A stretch of DNA of 64,000 nucleotides from Lewinella sp038528965 (lineage in GTDB: Bacteria > Bacteroidota > Bacteroidia > Chitinophagales > Saprospiraceae), in NCBI GenBank assembly GCA_038528965.1, contig JBCBEC010000015.1, forward strand, positions 1 through 64,000, given 5' to 3'. The position numbers and the translations under genes were made by a program. Positions within the stretch are counted from its first letter, which is position 1; the number at the start of each line of letters is the position of its first letter. Under the pieces are notes generated by a model. It was not told the origin of the DNA and ran no database searches. It saw only the letters and a list, made by a program, of their open reading frames with translations. Shown here one piece after another: positions 55,692-64,000 of the stretch.

Positions 55692-55725
55692 GAATGGGCA
55701 TTCTCAAGATTGAAAATGCCCATTC
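55692..55725 (-). terminator. 11-bp perfect stem-loop after the SusC/SusD genes
   Basis: GAATGGGCATT (55692-55702) pairs exactly with AATGCCCATTC (55715-55725). On the minus strand it lies 58 bp after the SusD stop and before the 152-bp element, a likely end of the SusC/SusD transcript. Confidence 0.6.
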
Positions 55726-55782
55726 GCTTCAGTTGTTCATTATGTTTTTGCCATTAAGCTGGCAAAAGTGTCAGGGGAAGGA

Positions 55783-57186
55783 CTATCCTTCGTCCCAAGC
55801 GATTTCACTTACGCGGCGTTCAACCTGTGTGTAAATGGTACCACCTTCACGTGTGTCGATCTCATTTAGGCGACCTAAGCGGCGCATGTCTACCCAGTGG
55901 TGGCCTTCTAGCCAGAGGGAATAACGGCGCTGGAATAGAATCTCGTCGATTAGTTCGTCCGTACTGGTACCACCAGTGTAGTCACCTACTTCCCAAATGT
56001 TGCGAATCGTGTTGATCGCAGAAACGGCATCACCACCCTGACGAGCTTGTGCCTCTGCGTAAATCAAGATCAATTCCTCATTACGAATCATTGGAATTGG
56101 GCTGATATTTGAAGTCCAGCGGGCATCTTGATAAGCACCTACAATAGGATCGCCAGTAGCTACGTCATTCAAGCTAGCATCAGTGATTGGGTTATTTACC
56201 CGCTCAGCAAACTTGGTCGCTACACGTACATCGCCAGGTAAGGCGTCTTCAATCATACGTGGGTGTACAATTAGAATGGTAGATGTCAAGGCATCCAATG
56301 GGTAAAACAATGGATTGTTGATATCTGGTGCGTTACCATATACATGGGCAGGTCCCTCCAGAAGATCTTGTGCATCAGCAGCATCCAGGTTCATAAATGA
56401 CTCATTCAAGGCAGTGAGTGCACCAGCATAATCCTCTGCGTACAAAGCAGCTCTAGCCGCGATCGCGCGGTTGATTTGCCGCATTGCTGTAGGATCCTTG
56501 TACAGCACATCATCAGGATCACTTTCATCACCAAATCCAGCGGTCAGGTTGAAAGAGAAGCTGCCGCCGGCCTTGTCCAGGTCGGTGAAGCCTTCGTCAA
56601 GGATGCTACGAATCTCTGCAAGTGCAGCGTCAAAGCCCAAGGTCGGACCAGGATTCAGCGGATCTTCAACATCGACCCGGATACCATTCTCGAACTGTTG
56701 CAACAATGGCCAAAGTAATTGGAAACCCTTAATAGTCTTCGCAAAACCGGTGTAGCCAAATGTTTCTTCTGTAGTAAGCTGAGTACTGTTGGTAGCCGCT
56801 GAAATCAGAACGTTGGCTTGCTTAACGGCCAAGTAAGGATTTACGTAAGTACCGCCAGAGGCGAAGAAGTCAGGATAGGTTTCGGCATTTCCACCTAGGC
56901 CTAACCAGTCATTTAAGAAGCGGGGGTCAGAACCGAAGAAGGCGTACACCTCGCGACCAAAGCTACCAAACATCTGAGCGGAGTTGGTAACGTAACCACG
57001 GTTACGCGCCTCTAGTCCGGTTACCAATACCTGCAATTCTGCTTTACTCGCATCGGCCGTAACCGAGGCCAGCGAGGGGTTGTTCGGGTCATTCACCCGA
57101 TCTACATCACAAGAGGAAAGGCCAACCATGGCAACTATTCCTACGCCGATGAAGAGTTTATAAAAGATATTATTCATTGTTCTCAT
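55783..57186 (-). CDS. SusD/RagB-family outer-membrane nutrient-binding lipoprotein
   Basis: The 467-residue protein has a lipoprotein signal (V-G-L-S-S-C). The helical SusD fold is shown by R-N-E-E-L-I-L-I-Y-A-E-A-Q-A-R, A-I-N-T-I-R and the C-terminal L-F-Q-R-R-Y-S-L-W-L-E-G-H-H-W-V-D-M-R-R-L-G. SusD proteins cap the TonB-dependent SusC barrel and bind glycans or peptides at the cell surface. The start lies 6 bp after the SusC stop, the normal coupling for such pairs. The neighbouring secreted peptidases suggest a peptide ligand rather than a glycan; no glycosidase is adjacent. Confidence 0.95.
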   Translation of the reverse strand: MRTMNNIFYKLFIGVGIVAMVGLSSCDVDRVNDPNNPSLASVTADASKAELQVLVTGLEARNRGYVTNSAQMFGSFGREVYAFFGSDPRFLNDWLGLGGNAETYPDFFASGGTYVNPYLAVKQANVLISAATNSTQLTTEETFGYTGFAKTIKGFQLLWPLLQQFENGIRVDVEDPLNPGPTLGFDAALAEIRSILDEGFTDLDKAGGSFSFNLTAGFGDESDPDDVLYKDPTAMRQINRAIAARAALYAEDYAGALTALNESFMNLDAADAQDLLEGPAHVYGNAPDINNPLFYPLDALTSTILIVHPRMIEDALPGDVRVATKFAERVNNPITDASLNDVATGDPIVGAYQDARWTSNISPIPMIRNEELILIYAEAQARQGGDAVSAINTIRNIWEVGDYTGGTSTDELIDEILFQRRYSLWLEGHHWVDMRRLGRLNEIDTREGGTIYTQVERRVSEIAWDEG

Positions 57187-57192
57187 TTTTGA

Positions 57193-60165
57193 TTAGAACT
57201 CAGCGTTCAAGTGGAAGAATAGACGACGGGCAGATGGGTAAGGAGTTACCTCAATGTTACCCGTGATCGACTGCGTACCGAAGTTACTCACCTCAGGATC
57301 ATAGCTACCGTAATCGGTCCAAAGTAGAACGTTATTAGCAGATACACCCAGCTTCAAGCGCTTGAACACACCAATCTCGTCTGGGAAAGTGTAGTACAAA
57401 GCAGCTTCACGCAACTTCAAGTAACTGGTAGGCTCAATGTAAACACCGGTATTACCATCAGCAGCCCAAGCTAGCAGACGATCCAAACCGTTAGGTGTTT
57501 CATCACCATCATCATCACCATCCCAATCAGGAGAAGTACCACCGTCGTCCCATAGTAAAGCAGACAGGTTGATAGCGTTACCGCCACTCTGGTACTGTGT
57601 CACCAGATTCAACTCCAGGTTTTTAGCAATAGTGAAGCTGTTATTCCACGCCATAGTGAAATCTGGTTGACGATCACCGTATACGGTAAAGCCCAGCGTT
57701 TCACTTCCCTGTCCAGCAGGCGTACCAACTATAGTTGTTGGAGAGAAGCCTTCTGCCAATAGATAGGTACCTAATGAAGGACCGAAACCACCTTGTGTAA
57801 AGGCAGGTACACTCAAACGAGTAATCTCAGAACGGTTCTGCCAATACATAATGCGGGTAAACCAGCTGAAGTTCTGACGACGAATTGGAGAAGCACTCAA
57901 GGCCAATTCAATACCCCTATTCTCCAGATCAGCTGCGTTCGTAGCAATAGCCAAGATACCAGTAGACTCCGCAGGTTGTTGGTCAAGAATCAGGTCATTA
58001 ACCCCTTTGTTGTAGTAAGTAGCTTCGATAAATAGGTTGTCGTCGAACAAGCCCAAATCGATACCCAATTCGATTTCTTGCGCTGTTTCTGGAACCAGGT
58101 TAGGATCTACACCACGAGTACCTACTTGACCACCTAGCTGGCCGCCAATCAATTGTGGCGTAAGTGACTCATAGATCACACCGAAGCGTGGCAAACCACC
58201 TGTTTCACCGTAAGCGGCACGAACCTTTAATTGGCTGACCACATCAATCGACCAGAAATCAAAATTGTGCAGGTTCACAGCACCAGAGAACTTAGGAAAT
58301 GCGTAGAATTCGTCCTGGAAGTTGTTTAAGGTTGACTTGTCAAAACGAATACCGGCTGAGATCGCAATCTTATCTTCCCAGTTCAAATCCTCCTGAATCA
58401 CGTAACCGATATCAGTTACACGAGTTACGGTTTGCTCCAAAGAACTGACGACAGTAGCCCAAGCGAGATTGTCCTGACCACCGGCTAGTCCGCGTCCACG
58501 GTTCAATACGAAGTCGCCACGCTGATCTAGTCGAACTGCACCCACACTGGTATTGGAGTTGATCCGTCCAATGTTGGTGTTGTAGTTAAGGAAACCTTGG
58601 ATGTTGTAGTTCAGGTCATCCTGACGACCACGCATCAAATCACCAGGGTTGGCTTGCGCGCGCTGGTGCTGCAGAATTTCGGGGAAGTAAACCAGTGAGT
58701 TACCACTTAGGTAATCTACACCACCGTTAATCTTGAACTTCAAGAAGGAGTTAGCCGATTGATACAGATCAATATCAATGGTAGCAGCGGAGATGAAACG
58801 GTCTACTTGCTGGTTGTTGATACCCAAGTCGCGAATGGCAACAGGGTTGTCGTTGAAGTAAGGGTTGTCTGGATAGTTGCCATTTTCGTCTGGGAATAGA
58901 TTGGCATAGGATGGCGTATAAGCCAAAGCATAACCGATACTACCACCCGTGTTGTTTTGGTTACCCGTGAAACCACGGTCGTTATCACTTTTGAAGTAAC
59001 TAGAGTTCAAACTAACTTTAATGCGGTCACTGATACGGTGATCGACATTTGCCCGCACGGAGTAACGATCAAATCCAGTATTTTCAATAATTCCATCTTC
59101 TGACAGAATGCTACCAGAAACGTAGAACTGGGTCTTTTGCGAGCCACCGCTTACACCTATCTGGGTATTAAGCAGAAGTGGAGTCTCACCGTAGAAGAAG
59201 TCTTCCCAATCGGTAACACGTCCTTCCTGTTCAGCCGCTTGACGAGCAGCTTGCTCGGCGGGTGAGCCGAAGTAAGCGTCTACTTTAGCTTCGTCCCAAT
59301 CATCGAATCCGATGAAATTTTGACCTTGGGCAATACCTACATCCTGGCTAAAGGTTACTCGGGTTTGGCCAGCTTTACCCTTCTTGGTAGTAATGATAAT
59401 TACCCCGGAGTTGGCACGAGTACCATAAACAGCGGCCGCAGAAGGCCCCTTTAATACCTCGATACGTTCAATGTCATCAGGGTTAATGTCAGCGATACGG
59501 TTTGCAGCATCATCCTGTGTTGCGGAGCTCTGACCACCAGTTGCACCAGATACCTGGCTACGACCGTTACGGATAGAAGAGTTGTTGACGTAAACTCCGT
59601 CAATAATGTACAGCGGTTGACTCGAACCGGCACCAAGGGTAGAAATACCACGAAGCTGCACGTTCACACCGCCACCTGGAGATCCACCATTAGCGCTGAT
59701 GTTTACACCAGTAAGCTTGCCATAAAGAGCGTTGTCTACGGTCTGTGGGGTAGTGTTACCTACCAATTCAGCAGAGCTGATCGTTGCCACAGCATTACCA
59801 GAATTAGAACGCTTCACACCTGACGCAAGACCGGTTACAACGACCTCGTCAAGGCGAGCAATGTCTTCTTCCAAGACAATGTCTAATTGCGCAGTGCTCG
59901 GACTAACAGTTAATTCCTGGGTTTTGAATCCGGTGTAAGAAAAGATGGCTACTTGTTCGCCATCTGGCACATTAAGTTCGTAATTGCCATCAAAGTCAGA
60001 TACGGTACCAGTAGTAGTGCCTTTCACTAGGATAGAAACACCAATGAGTGGTTCTCCCAAAGCGTCCTTCACACTACCCTTTACCATATACTGTGCCATG
60101 GCAGGAGCCGAAAGCAACAGCATGGTAGCCAACAGCATGCTGGCGCGGGTAAAGCAAAATTTCAT
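57193..60165 (-). CDS. SusC/RagA-family TonB-linked outer-membrane transporter
   Basis: The 990-residue protein has a signal peptide ending at A-M-A-Q, then a carboxypeptidase-regulatory-like domain (V-K-G-S-V-K-D-A-L-G-E-P-L-I-G-V), a SusC-type plug (P-L-Y-I-I-D-G-V-Y-V, I-E-V-L-K-G-P-S-A-A-A-V-Y-G-T-R-A) and a 22-strand barrel with aromatic C-terminus (F-F-H-L-N-A-E-F). It imports a ligand delivered by the adjacent SusD using TonB energy. It is the first gene of the minus-strand block SusC-SusD-M28-M6-DUF547. No sigma/anti-sigma pair lies next to it; the 290-bp gap upstream shows no exact TAnnTTTG box. Confidence 0.95.
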   Translation of the reverse strand: MKFCFTRASMLLATMLLLSAPAMAQYMVKGSVKDALGEPLIGVSILVKGTTTGTVSDFDGNYELNVPDGEQVAIFSYTGFKTQELTVSPSTAQLDIVLEEDIARLDEVVVTGLASGVKRSNSGNAVATISSAELVGNTTPQTVDNALYGKLTGVNISANGGSPGGGVNVQLRGISTLGAGSSQPLYIIDGVYVNNSSIRNGRSQVSGATGGQSSATQDDAANRIADINPDDIERIEVLKGPSAAAVYGTRANSGVIIITTKKGKAGQTRVTFSQDVGIAQGQNFIGFDDWDEAKVDAYFGSPAEQAARQAAEQEGRVTDWEDFFYGETPLLLNTQIGVSGGSQKTQFYVSGSILSEDGIIENTGFDRYSVRANVDHRISDRIKVSLNSSYFKSDNDRGFTGNQNNTGGSIGYALAYTPSYANLFPDENGNYPDNPYFNDNPVAIRDLGINNQQVDRFISAATIDIDLYQSANSFLKFKINGGVDYLSGNSLVYFPEILQHQRAQANPGDLMRGRQDDLNYNIQGFLNYNTNIGRINSNTSVGAVRLDQRGDFVLNRGRGLAGGQDNLAWATVVSSLEQTVTRVTDIGYVIQEDLNWEDKIAISAGIRFDKSTLNNFQDEFYAFPKFSGAVNLHNFDFWSIDVVSQLKVRAAYGETGGLPRFGVIYESLTPQLIGGQLGGQVGTRGVDPNLVPETAQEIELGIDLGLFDDNLFIEATYYNKGVNDLILDQQPAESTGILAIATNAADLENRGIELALSASPIRRQNFSWFTRIMYWQNRSEITRLSVPAFTQGGFGPSLGTYLLAEGFSPTTIVGTPAGQGSETLGFTVYGDRQPDFTMAWNNSFTIAKNLELNLVTQYQSGGNAINLSALLWDDGGTSPDWDGDDDGDETPNGLDRLLAWAADGNTGVYIEPTSYLKLREAALYYTFPDEIGVFKRLKLGVSANNVLLWTDYGSYDPEVSNFGTQSITGNIEVTPYPSARRLFFHLNAEF

Positions 60166-60455
60166 ACAAATTGGTTTTGATTAGTAAATGCGTTTTTCTT
60201 CATTCACTTGGCGTCTGGGGAAAAGATGAGGTGGGATTACTAGCAGAGAATATTACGCGGGTAAAACTATAACGAAAATACCATACGGTGCGCGGCTTAG
60301 CTAGGGAAATTTTATATCTCCGAATAGGGCAACTCGCCAAAGGGAGGGCAAACGGTTGACTCAGAACGATTTGCCCAGTATTTAAGCGGGAAAAAAGGGG
60401 TTAAGCCTGTTTCAGAGGATTGTCACAATTTTGTCTGAATTGTGGCTTGACCTAC

Positions 60456-63419
60456 CTAGCTGAGTAGGTAGTCGAGGTCGCCGTGGTTAATTGACAGCTT
60501 TCCGTTCGTGCCAATGATGTCTTCCGCCAGTTGCGTTTTTCGCTGTTGGAGCTTAAGGATTTTTTCCTCAATGCTGTCTCGCGTAATGAACTTTAGGGCA
60601 ATCACATTATTCTTTTGTCCAATGCGATGCGCTCGCGCGATGGCCTGTTGTTCGGTAGTCGGATTCCACCAGGGGTCCAAGATGAAAACGTAGTCCGCGG
60701 CCGTTAGATTAAGGCCCGTACCGCCCGTTTTGATACTGATGAGGAAAGACTGTACATCAGGATCCTCCTGAAAGCGTTTGATGGTCTGTTTACGCTTGTT
60801 GGCACTAAGGTCTCCGCTTAACCAACTGTAGGCACTTTCCCGCTCATCAAATTCCTGGCGAAACAGTTGTAAGTGTTTCACAAAAGAGCTGAAGAGTAAC
60901 ACCTTATGCCCACTTCGGCGGATGGTGTCCCACTGCTCCATGATGTCCTGAAACTTACCACTCCCTTTTTCATAAGTAGGATCAACCAAGTTTGGATGAT
61001 TCACCAACTGGCGCAGCTTAGTGAGCGTTTGCACCACCATGATGCGGTACTTGGCATTACTGGTATCAAAATTCTCCAGCAGGTAGTTGCGAGCGGCCGA
61101 CTTCTCCCGCTCGTAGAGCTTGCGTTGCTCCTTGGTCATTTCGGTGTAGAAAACCTGAGTGGAGAGCGGTGGCAGATCTTTGGCTACCTCCTCCTTCGTG
61201 CGGCGGAGTAGGTAAGGTTGTACCAGTTTACGCAGCTTTTCCTTTTGGTCTTCATCCTGTTGCCGCTCAATGGGCACAATGAATTCCTTACGGAAGAAGT
61301 TGAAGCTACCCAGCAGCCCCTCATTGATAAACTGCATCTGCGACCACAAATCACTGAGGCTATTTTCAATGGGTGTACCACTAAGCGAGAGTTTATGTTT
61401 GGCATTGAGGCTGTTCAATGCCTTGAATACCTTACTCTCACGATTTTTGATCTGCTGACTTTCGTCAAGAACGATGTACTCAAACTCTATTTCCCGCAAG
61501 AGTTCAACATCCCGCAAGGCTGTTTGGTAAGTTGTGAGGATAGTATCGAAGCGCGAAAGCAAACGGCGATCCTTATGCCGCTTCGGGCCAAAGTGCTGGT
61601 AGACCGAGAGCGAAGGGACAAACTTTTTGATCTCGCTTTCCCAATTGAAAAGCAGGGAAGAGGGAAGTACAATAAGTGCGTTTAGCGGCTGCAAAAAGTC
61701 TTCATCATCCGGCGGAGCGAATAGTCCTAATTGATCACCGGCCGTAGCATCCTTATTCTGATCTTCGGGCTCCATCTTGGCGGCTGCTTTTTGCTCTTTA
61801 GCGTACAGCAGCATCGCAATAGTTTGTAGCGTCTTACCCAAACCCATATCGTCGGCCAAGCAGGCTCCTAATTCTCTTTGGTGCAATTGCATCAACCACT
61901 GCACCCCCGCAGTTTGGTATGGACGTAGCTGTGCCTTTAGTAGGGGAGAGGGAACGTACTCCACGCGATCTTCTCCGTCTAGCTCCACCGGTTTGGGAAT
62001 ATCCAAGACCTCCAGCAGGGTATATTGACTTTTGGTCAATCGCAATTGTTGGCCTTCCTTTTGGCCAAAGTCGGCAATTTGCTTGTAGCGCGCCATCCAC
62101 TCTTCTGGAATCAGGAAATAGGTTCCATCTGGCAGTGGATAGAAGCGGTCATTGTTGCGAATGTACTTCGCTAACGCTAGGAAGGGGAAACGATGTTTAC
62201 CAACCACTACTTCGCCTTTGAGATCAAACCAATCAGAACCCGTATTTACTTCCAGGTCAATGCTGGGGCGCTGTAGTTGCACCTGCTTCTCACCCACATT
62301 AGGGCTCTCGATTTGAAAACCAGCTGCCATGAGTTCTGAGTCGTGCTGAGCCAGCCACTCCAGCAGGGCATAAGGATTATCGGCAGCGCCTTCAATAGCC
62401 AGCTCAAAATGACTGTCGTTTTCGCTTTGACTCAATGGAAAGTCGACGAGCTTGTCCAGGAAAACTTGTTCCGATTCAGGACTTCTTTTAACTTGACTAA
62501 TTCGTACCTCTTCGCCGGACATATCCAGTGAGGTTCGACTCTTGCGTGCTTCCTGCCACCCAAAAACGGCATCCTGATAATGCATCTCAATCGCCAAGAC
62601 CCAACGCTCTTCGAACAGATGCTGGACTGGTTTCAGGTGGCACGCCAGCAGTTCGTTGTGCTGCACTACCGAAAAGCCATCCGCTTCTACTTCCACCTTG
62701 TTGACAATCTTCATAATGAAGTTGCGGAAGTAGGCATTTACTGATTTTGAAGGTATAATTACTTCCTCACGCTGACGAAACGGCTTTACCAAAAAACCAT
62801 TGATATGGTTAAGGCGATACAGTTTGTACTCAGCGCAAATCCAGCCCGTGGGCTGATTCGTAAGTGCCAACACTTCGCGATCCTGGACGGTCCAACGTTC
62901 GCCTTCTTCGAACAAGTGGAGTTGGTAGTGTACGGCATCCGGTTTTTTCTGAAAGTACAGTTGCGGCTCCAGCACCCGTGGTTGAGTATCCACCAGGAAG
63001 TCCTTAACGAGGACACGGCGTTCTACTTCCCAACTGAGCGGTAGCTGATCGCGAACGACCAATTGCAAAATCTGATCCAGCCGGCGGTGAACATACGTTT
63101 GAATTGCTTTGAATAATTCGCGATCCTCCAGCATTTGGATGAGCGGGGGAGCCTTGCGCCGCCCCGTATGGAACTGCTTGACGATTCGCTCCTGCTGTAA
63201 CTCCTCGATGAGTCGAAAAATAAGCTCTCGTTCGGCATTGAGCTCCAGGTTAAAAGCTCCGATGGTAGCCGCGGTAGCTTTTTGTTTAATATGTGCGAGG
63301 TAGCCTTCCTGATCCCGGGTAACGACGTAGGCTTCCGGTAGGTAAAGTTCTTTCGCAAATTCGTTGATATTGTACACAACATCAACGACCTCATCTGGAA
63401 TTACTGTGGGTGTAAACAT
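60456..63419 (-). CDS. SNF2-family DNA-dependent ATPase/helicase
   Basis: The ATG at 63419 (987 aa) is chosen because the upstream in-frame extension from 63503 is only a hydrophobic run without family similarity. The C-terminal half has all SNF2 motifs: Walker A D-D-M-G-L-G-K-T (near 523), D-E-S-Q (near 651, for DEAH), S-G-T-P-I-E-N, then the helicase C lobe with T-G-G-T-G-L-N-L and Q-A-I-A-R-A-H-R-I-G-Q. The N-terminal 480 residues are a bacterial accessory region. Such enzymes translocate on DNA or remodel nucleoprotein. No methylase, nuclease or PLD gene is adjacent, so a defence role is not supported. Confidence 0.93.
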   Translation of the reverse strand: MFTPTVIPDEVVDVVYNINEFAKELYLPEAYVVTRDQEGYLAHIKQKATAATIGAFNLELNAERELIFRLIEELQQERIVKQFHTGRRKAPPLIQMLEDRELFKAIQTYVHRRLDQILQLVVRDQLPLSWEVERRVLVKDFLVDTQPRVLEPQLYFQKKPDAVHYQLHLFEEGERWTVQDREVLALTNQPTGWICAEYKLYRLNHINGFLVKPFRQREEVIIPSKSVNAYFRNFIMKIVNKVEVEADGFSVVQHNELLACHLKPVQHLFEERWVLAIEMHYQDAVFGWQEARKSRTSLDMSGEEVRISQVKRSPESEQVFLDKLVDFPLSQSENDSHFELAIEGAADNPYALLEWLAQHDSELMAAGFQIESPNVGEKQVQLQRPSIDLEVNTGSDWFDLKGEVVVGKHRFPFLALAKYIRNNDRFYPLPDGTYFLIPEEWMARYKQIADFGQKEGQQLRLTKSQYTLLEVLDIPKPVELDGEDRVEYVPSPLLKAQLRPYQTAGVQWLMQLHQRELGACLADDMGLGKTLQTIAMLLYAKEQKAAAKMEPEDQNKDATAGDQLGLFAPPDDEDFLQPLNALIVLPSSLLFNWESEIKKFVPSLSVYQHFGPKRHKDRRLLSRFDTILTTYQTALRDVELLREIEFEYIVLDESQQIKNRESKVFKALNSLNAKHKLSLSGTPIENSLSDLWSQMQFINEGLLGSFNFFRKEFIVPIERQQDEDQKEKLRKLVQPYLLRRTKEEVAKDLPPLSTQVFYTEMTKEQRKLYEREKSAARNYLLENFDTSNAKYRIMVVQTLTKLRQLVNHPNLVDPTYEKGSGKFQDIMEQWDTIRRSGHKVLLFSSFVKHLQLFRQEFDERESAYSWLSGDLSANKRKQTIKRFQEDPDVQSFLISIKTGGTGLNLTAADYVFILDPWWNPTTEQQAIARAHRIGQKNNVIALKFITRDSIEEKILKLQQRKTQLAEDIIGTNGKLSINHGDLDYLLS

Positions 63420-63579
63420 ATCGCGCAAAAAGCATGAAGAATGCAAGAATACTAAAAATGCGATTAGGAAAATGCTCCCGCCCAGACAAATTCTAACTCC
63501 CAATAATTTCTGTTCTCAGGCCGCCTTAGTCTGCCCTGAATAGTGTACTTTTGTTAGTTTTGGCACAGATAAGAATTTT

Positions 63580-64000
63580 ATGGAGCTGCACTGGTCTGAT
63601 CACCTCTTCTTTTTGATCGTAGGAATCATTATCCCACTGCGAACGGTGCTGGGAACACAGCCTCAATTGGCTAATATGCGCTTCAGTACCCGGATGAAGA
63701 TTCAACTGTACTGGGGTAATAATATCTGGTTGTGGTTGCTTGCCGCCGGAGCCGCTGGCGTATGGTGGTTTAATGATCGAAGCTGGGAATTGATTGGCCT
63801 GACGCTGGGTTGGGTGCAACCCGCGGGTATCTCCGCTATTGTTCTATTGGTTTTTATTGTTCTGTACCTGGGAGAGACCATCATGGAGTTGAACAATAGT
63901 GAGCATCGCGAGGAAGCTGCCGCGCAAATGCAGTCTGAATTGGGCTTTCTGCCAAAGACCGCCTACGAATATTTCCATTTCATCTTCCTGGCCCTGACCG
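63580..64000 (+). CDS. Probable CPBP-family intramembrane metalloprotease (3' partial)
   Basis: A frame opens at ATG 63580 and runs to the window edge (140 codons). It contains four hydrophobic segments: F-F-L-I-V-G-I-I-I-P, I-W-L-W-L-L-A-A-G-A-A-G-V-W-W, I-S-A-I-V-L-L-V-F-I-V-L-Y-L-G and the last F-H-F-I-F-L-A-L-T. The closing L-P-K-T-A-Y-E-Y-F-H-F-I-F-L-A-L-T is the usual lead-in to the glutamate motif of CPBP (CAAX-protease-like) proteins, which would lie just past the edge. It is divergent from the SNF2 gene, with 160 bp between. Confidence 0.75.
   Translation, partial: MELHWSDHLFFLIVGIIIPLRTVLGTQPQLANMRFSTRMKIQLYWGNNIWLWLLAAGAAGVWWFNDRSWELIGLTLGWVQPAGISAIVLLVFIVLYLGETIMELNNSEHREEAAAQMQSELGFLPKTAYEYFHFIFLALT

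Noticed and set aside
60166..60455. 290-bp gap upstream of the SusC gene searched for a promoter, ECF site or small gene
   Set aside because: Only a one-mismatch -7-like box (60262-60269, minus strand) was found, without a -33 box, and no credible open frame.
60456..63419. SNF2 helicase as part of a defence system such as DISARM
   Set aside because: No methylase, nuclease, DUF1998 or PLD gene is adjacent; such helicases are also common as lone housekeeping genes.

Overview
The window looks like chromosomal DNA of a gliding or surface-associated member of the Bacteroidota, probably the Saprospiria/Lewinella-Haliscomenobacter side of the phylum. This is inferred from the protein families: three giant surface proteins ending in the gliding-motility (CHU_C) C-terminal domain, four proteins ending in a type A sorting domain of the type IX secretion system (T9SS), a SusC/SusD outer-membrane pair, SprB and PKD repeats, and Bacteroidota-style lipoproteins. 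No T9SS machinery, rRNA, tRNA, CRISPR array, phage or transposase gene was seen.

Layout. 1-10243: a giant repeat adhesin cut by the window edge, an ADP-ribosylglycohydrolase, a second giant adhesin (choice-of-anchor, P-domain, eight SprB repeats) and a small membrane protein. 10259-15968: a T9SS-exported protein of unknown function, an AraC regulator divergent from a PhyH dioxygenase, an atypical sulfatase and an exported pirin. 16236-20627: an acyl-ACP thioesterase/GH36 alpha-galactosidase pair and a TPR-PRMT-like methyltransferase fusion. 20619-25928: an M43-like protein that has lost its zinc site, and a third giant adhesin built of PKD domains. 25995-30463: a tightly packed O-methyltransferase/DinB/arylamine N-acetyltransferase operon, and a transglutaminase-like/MOSC pair. 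30568-36475: an RLIG1-like RNA ligase beside an intergenic region rich in stem-loops, a second exported pirin, a TPR lipoprotein, an outer-membrane barrel and a RetSat/CrtI-like oxidoreductase. 36522-40527: a VPS10/sortilin-type beta-propeller and a TIMP-like secreted protein.

40779-45651 holds two adjacent genes (1119 and about 492 aa) that I do not recognise, apart from a beta/gamma-crystallin-like segment; this is the best candidate for an undescribed system. 45788-50014: agmatine deiminase, a T9SS multicopper oxidase and a DUF547 lipoprotein. 50127-60165, all on the minus strand: SusC and SusD followed downstream by M28 and M6 peptidases, both T9SS cargo, which suggests a protein- or peptide-scavenging locus. 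60456-64000: a SNF2 helicase and the start of a probable CPBP membrane protease.

Intergenic DNA carries several strong stem-loops, mostly between convergent genes, a 105-bp element with 19-bp perfect inverted ends, a 152-bp MITE-like element, a 30-bp-period CTAATT repeat tract, and two copies of a dispersed repeat placed just after stop codons.
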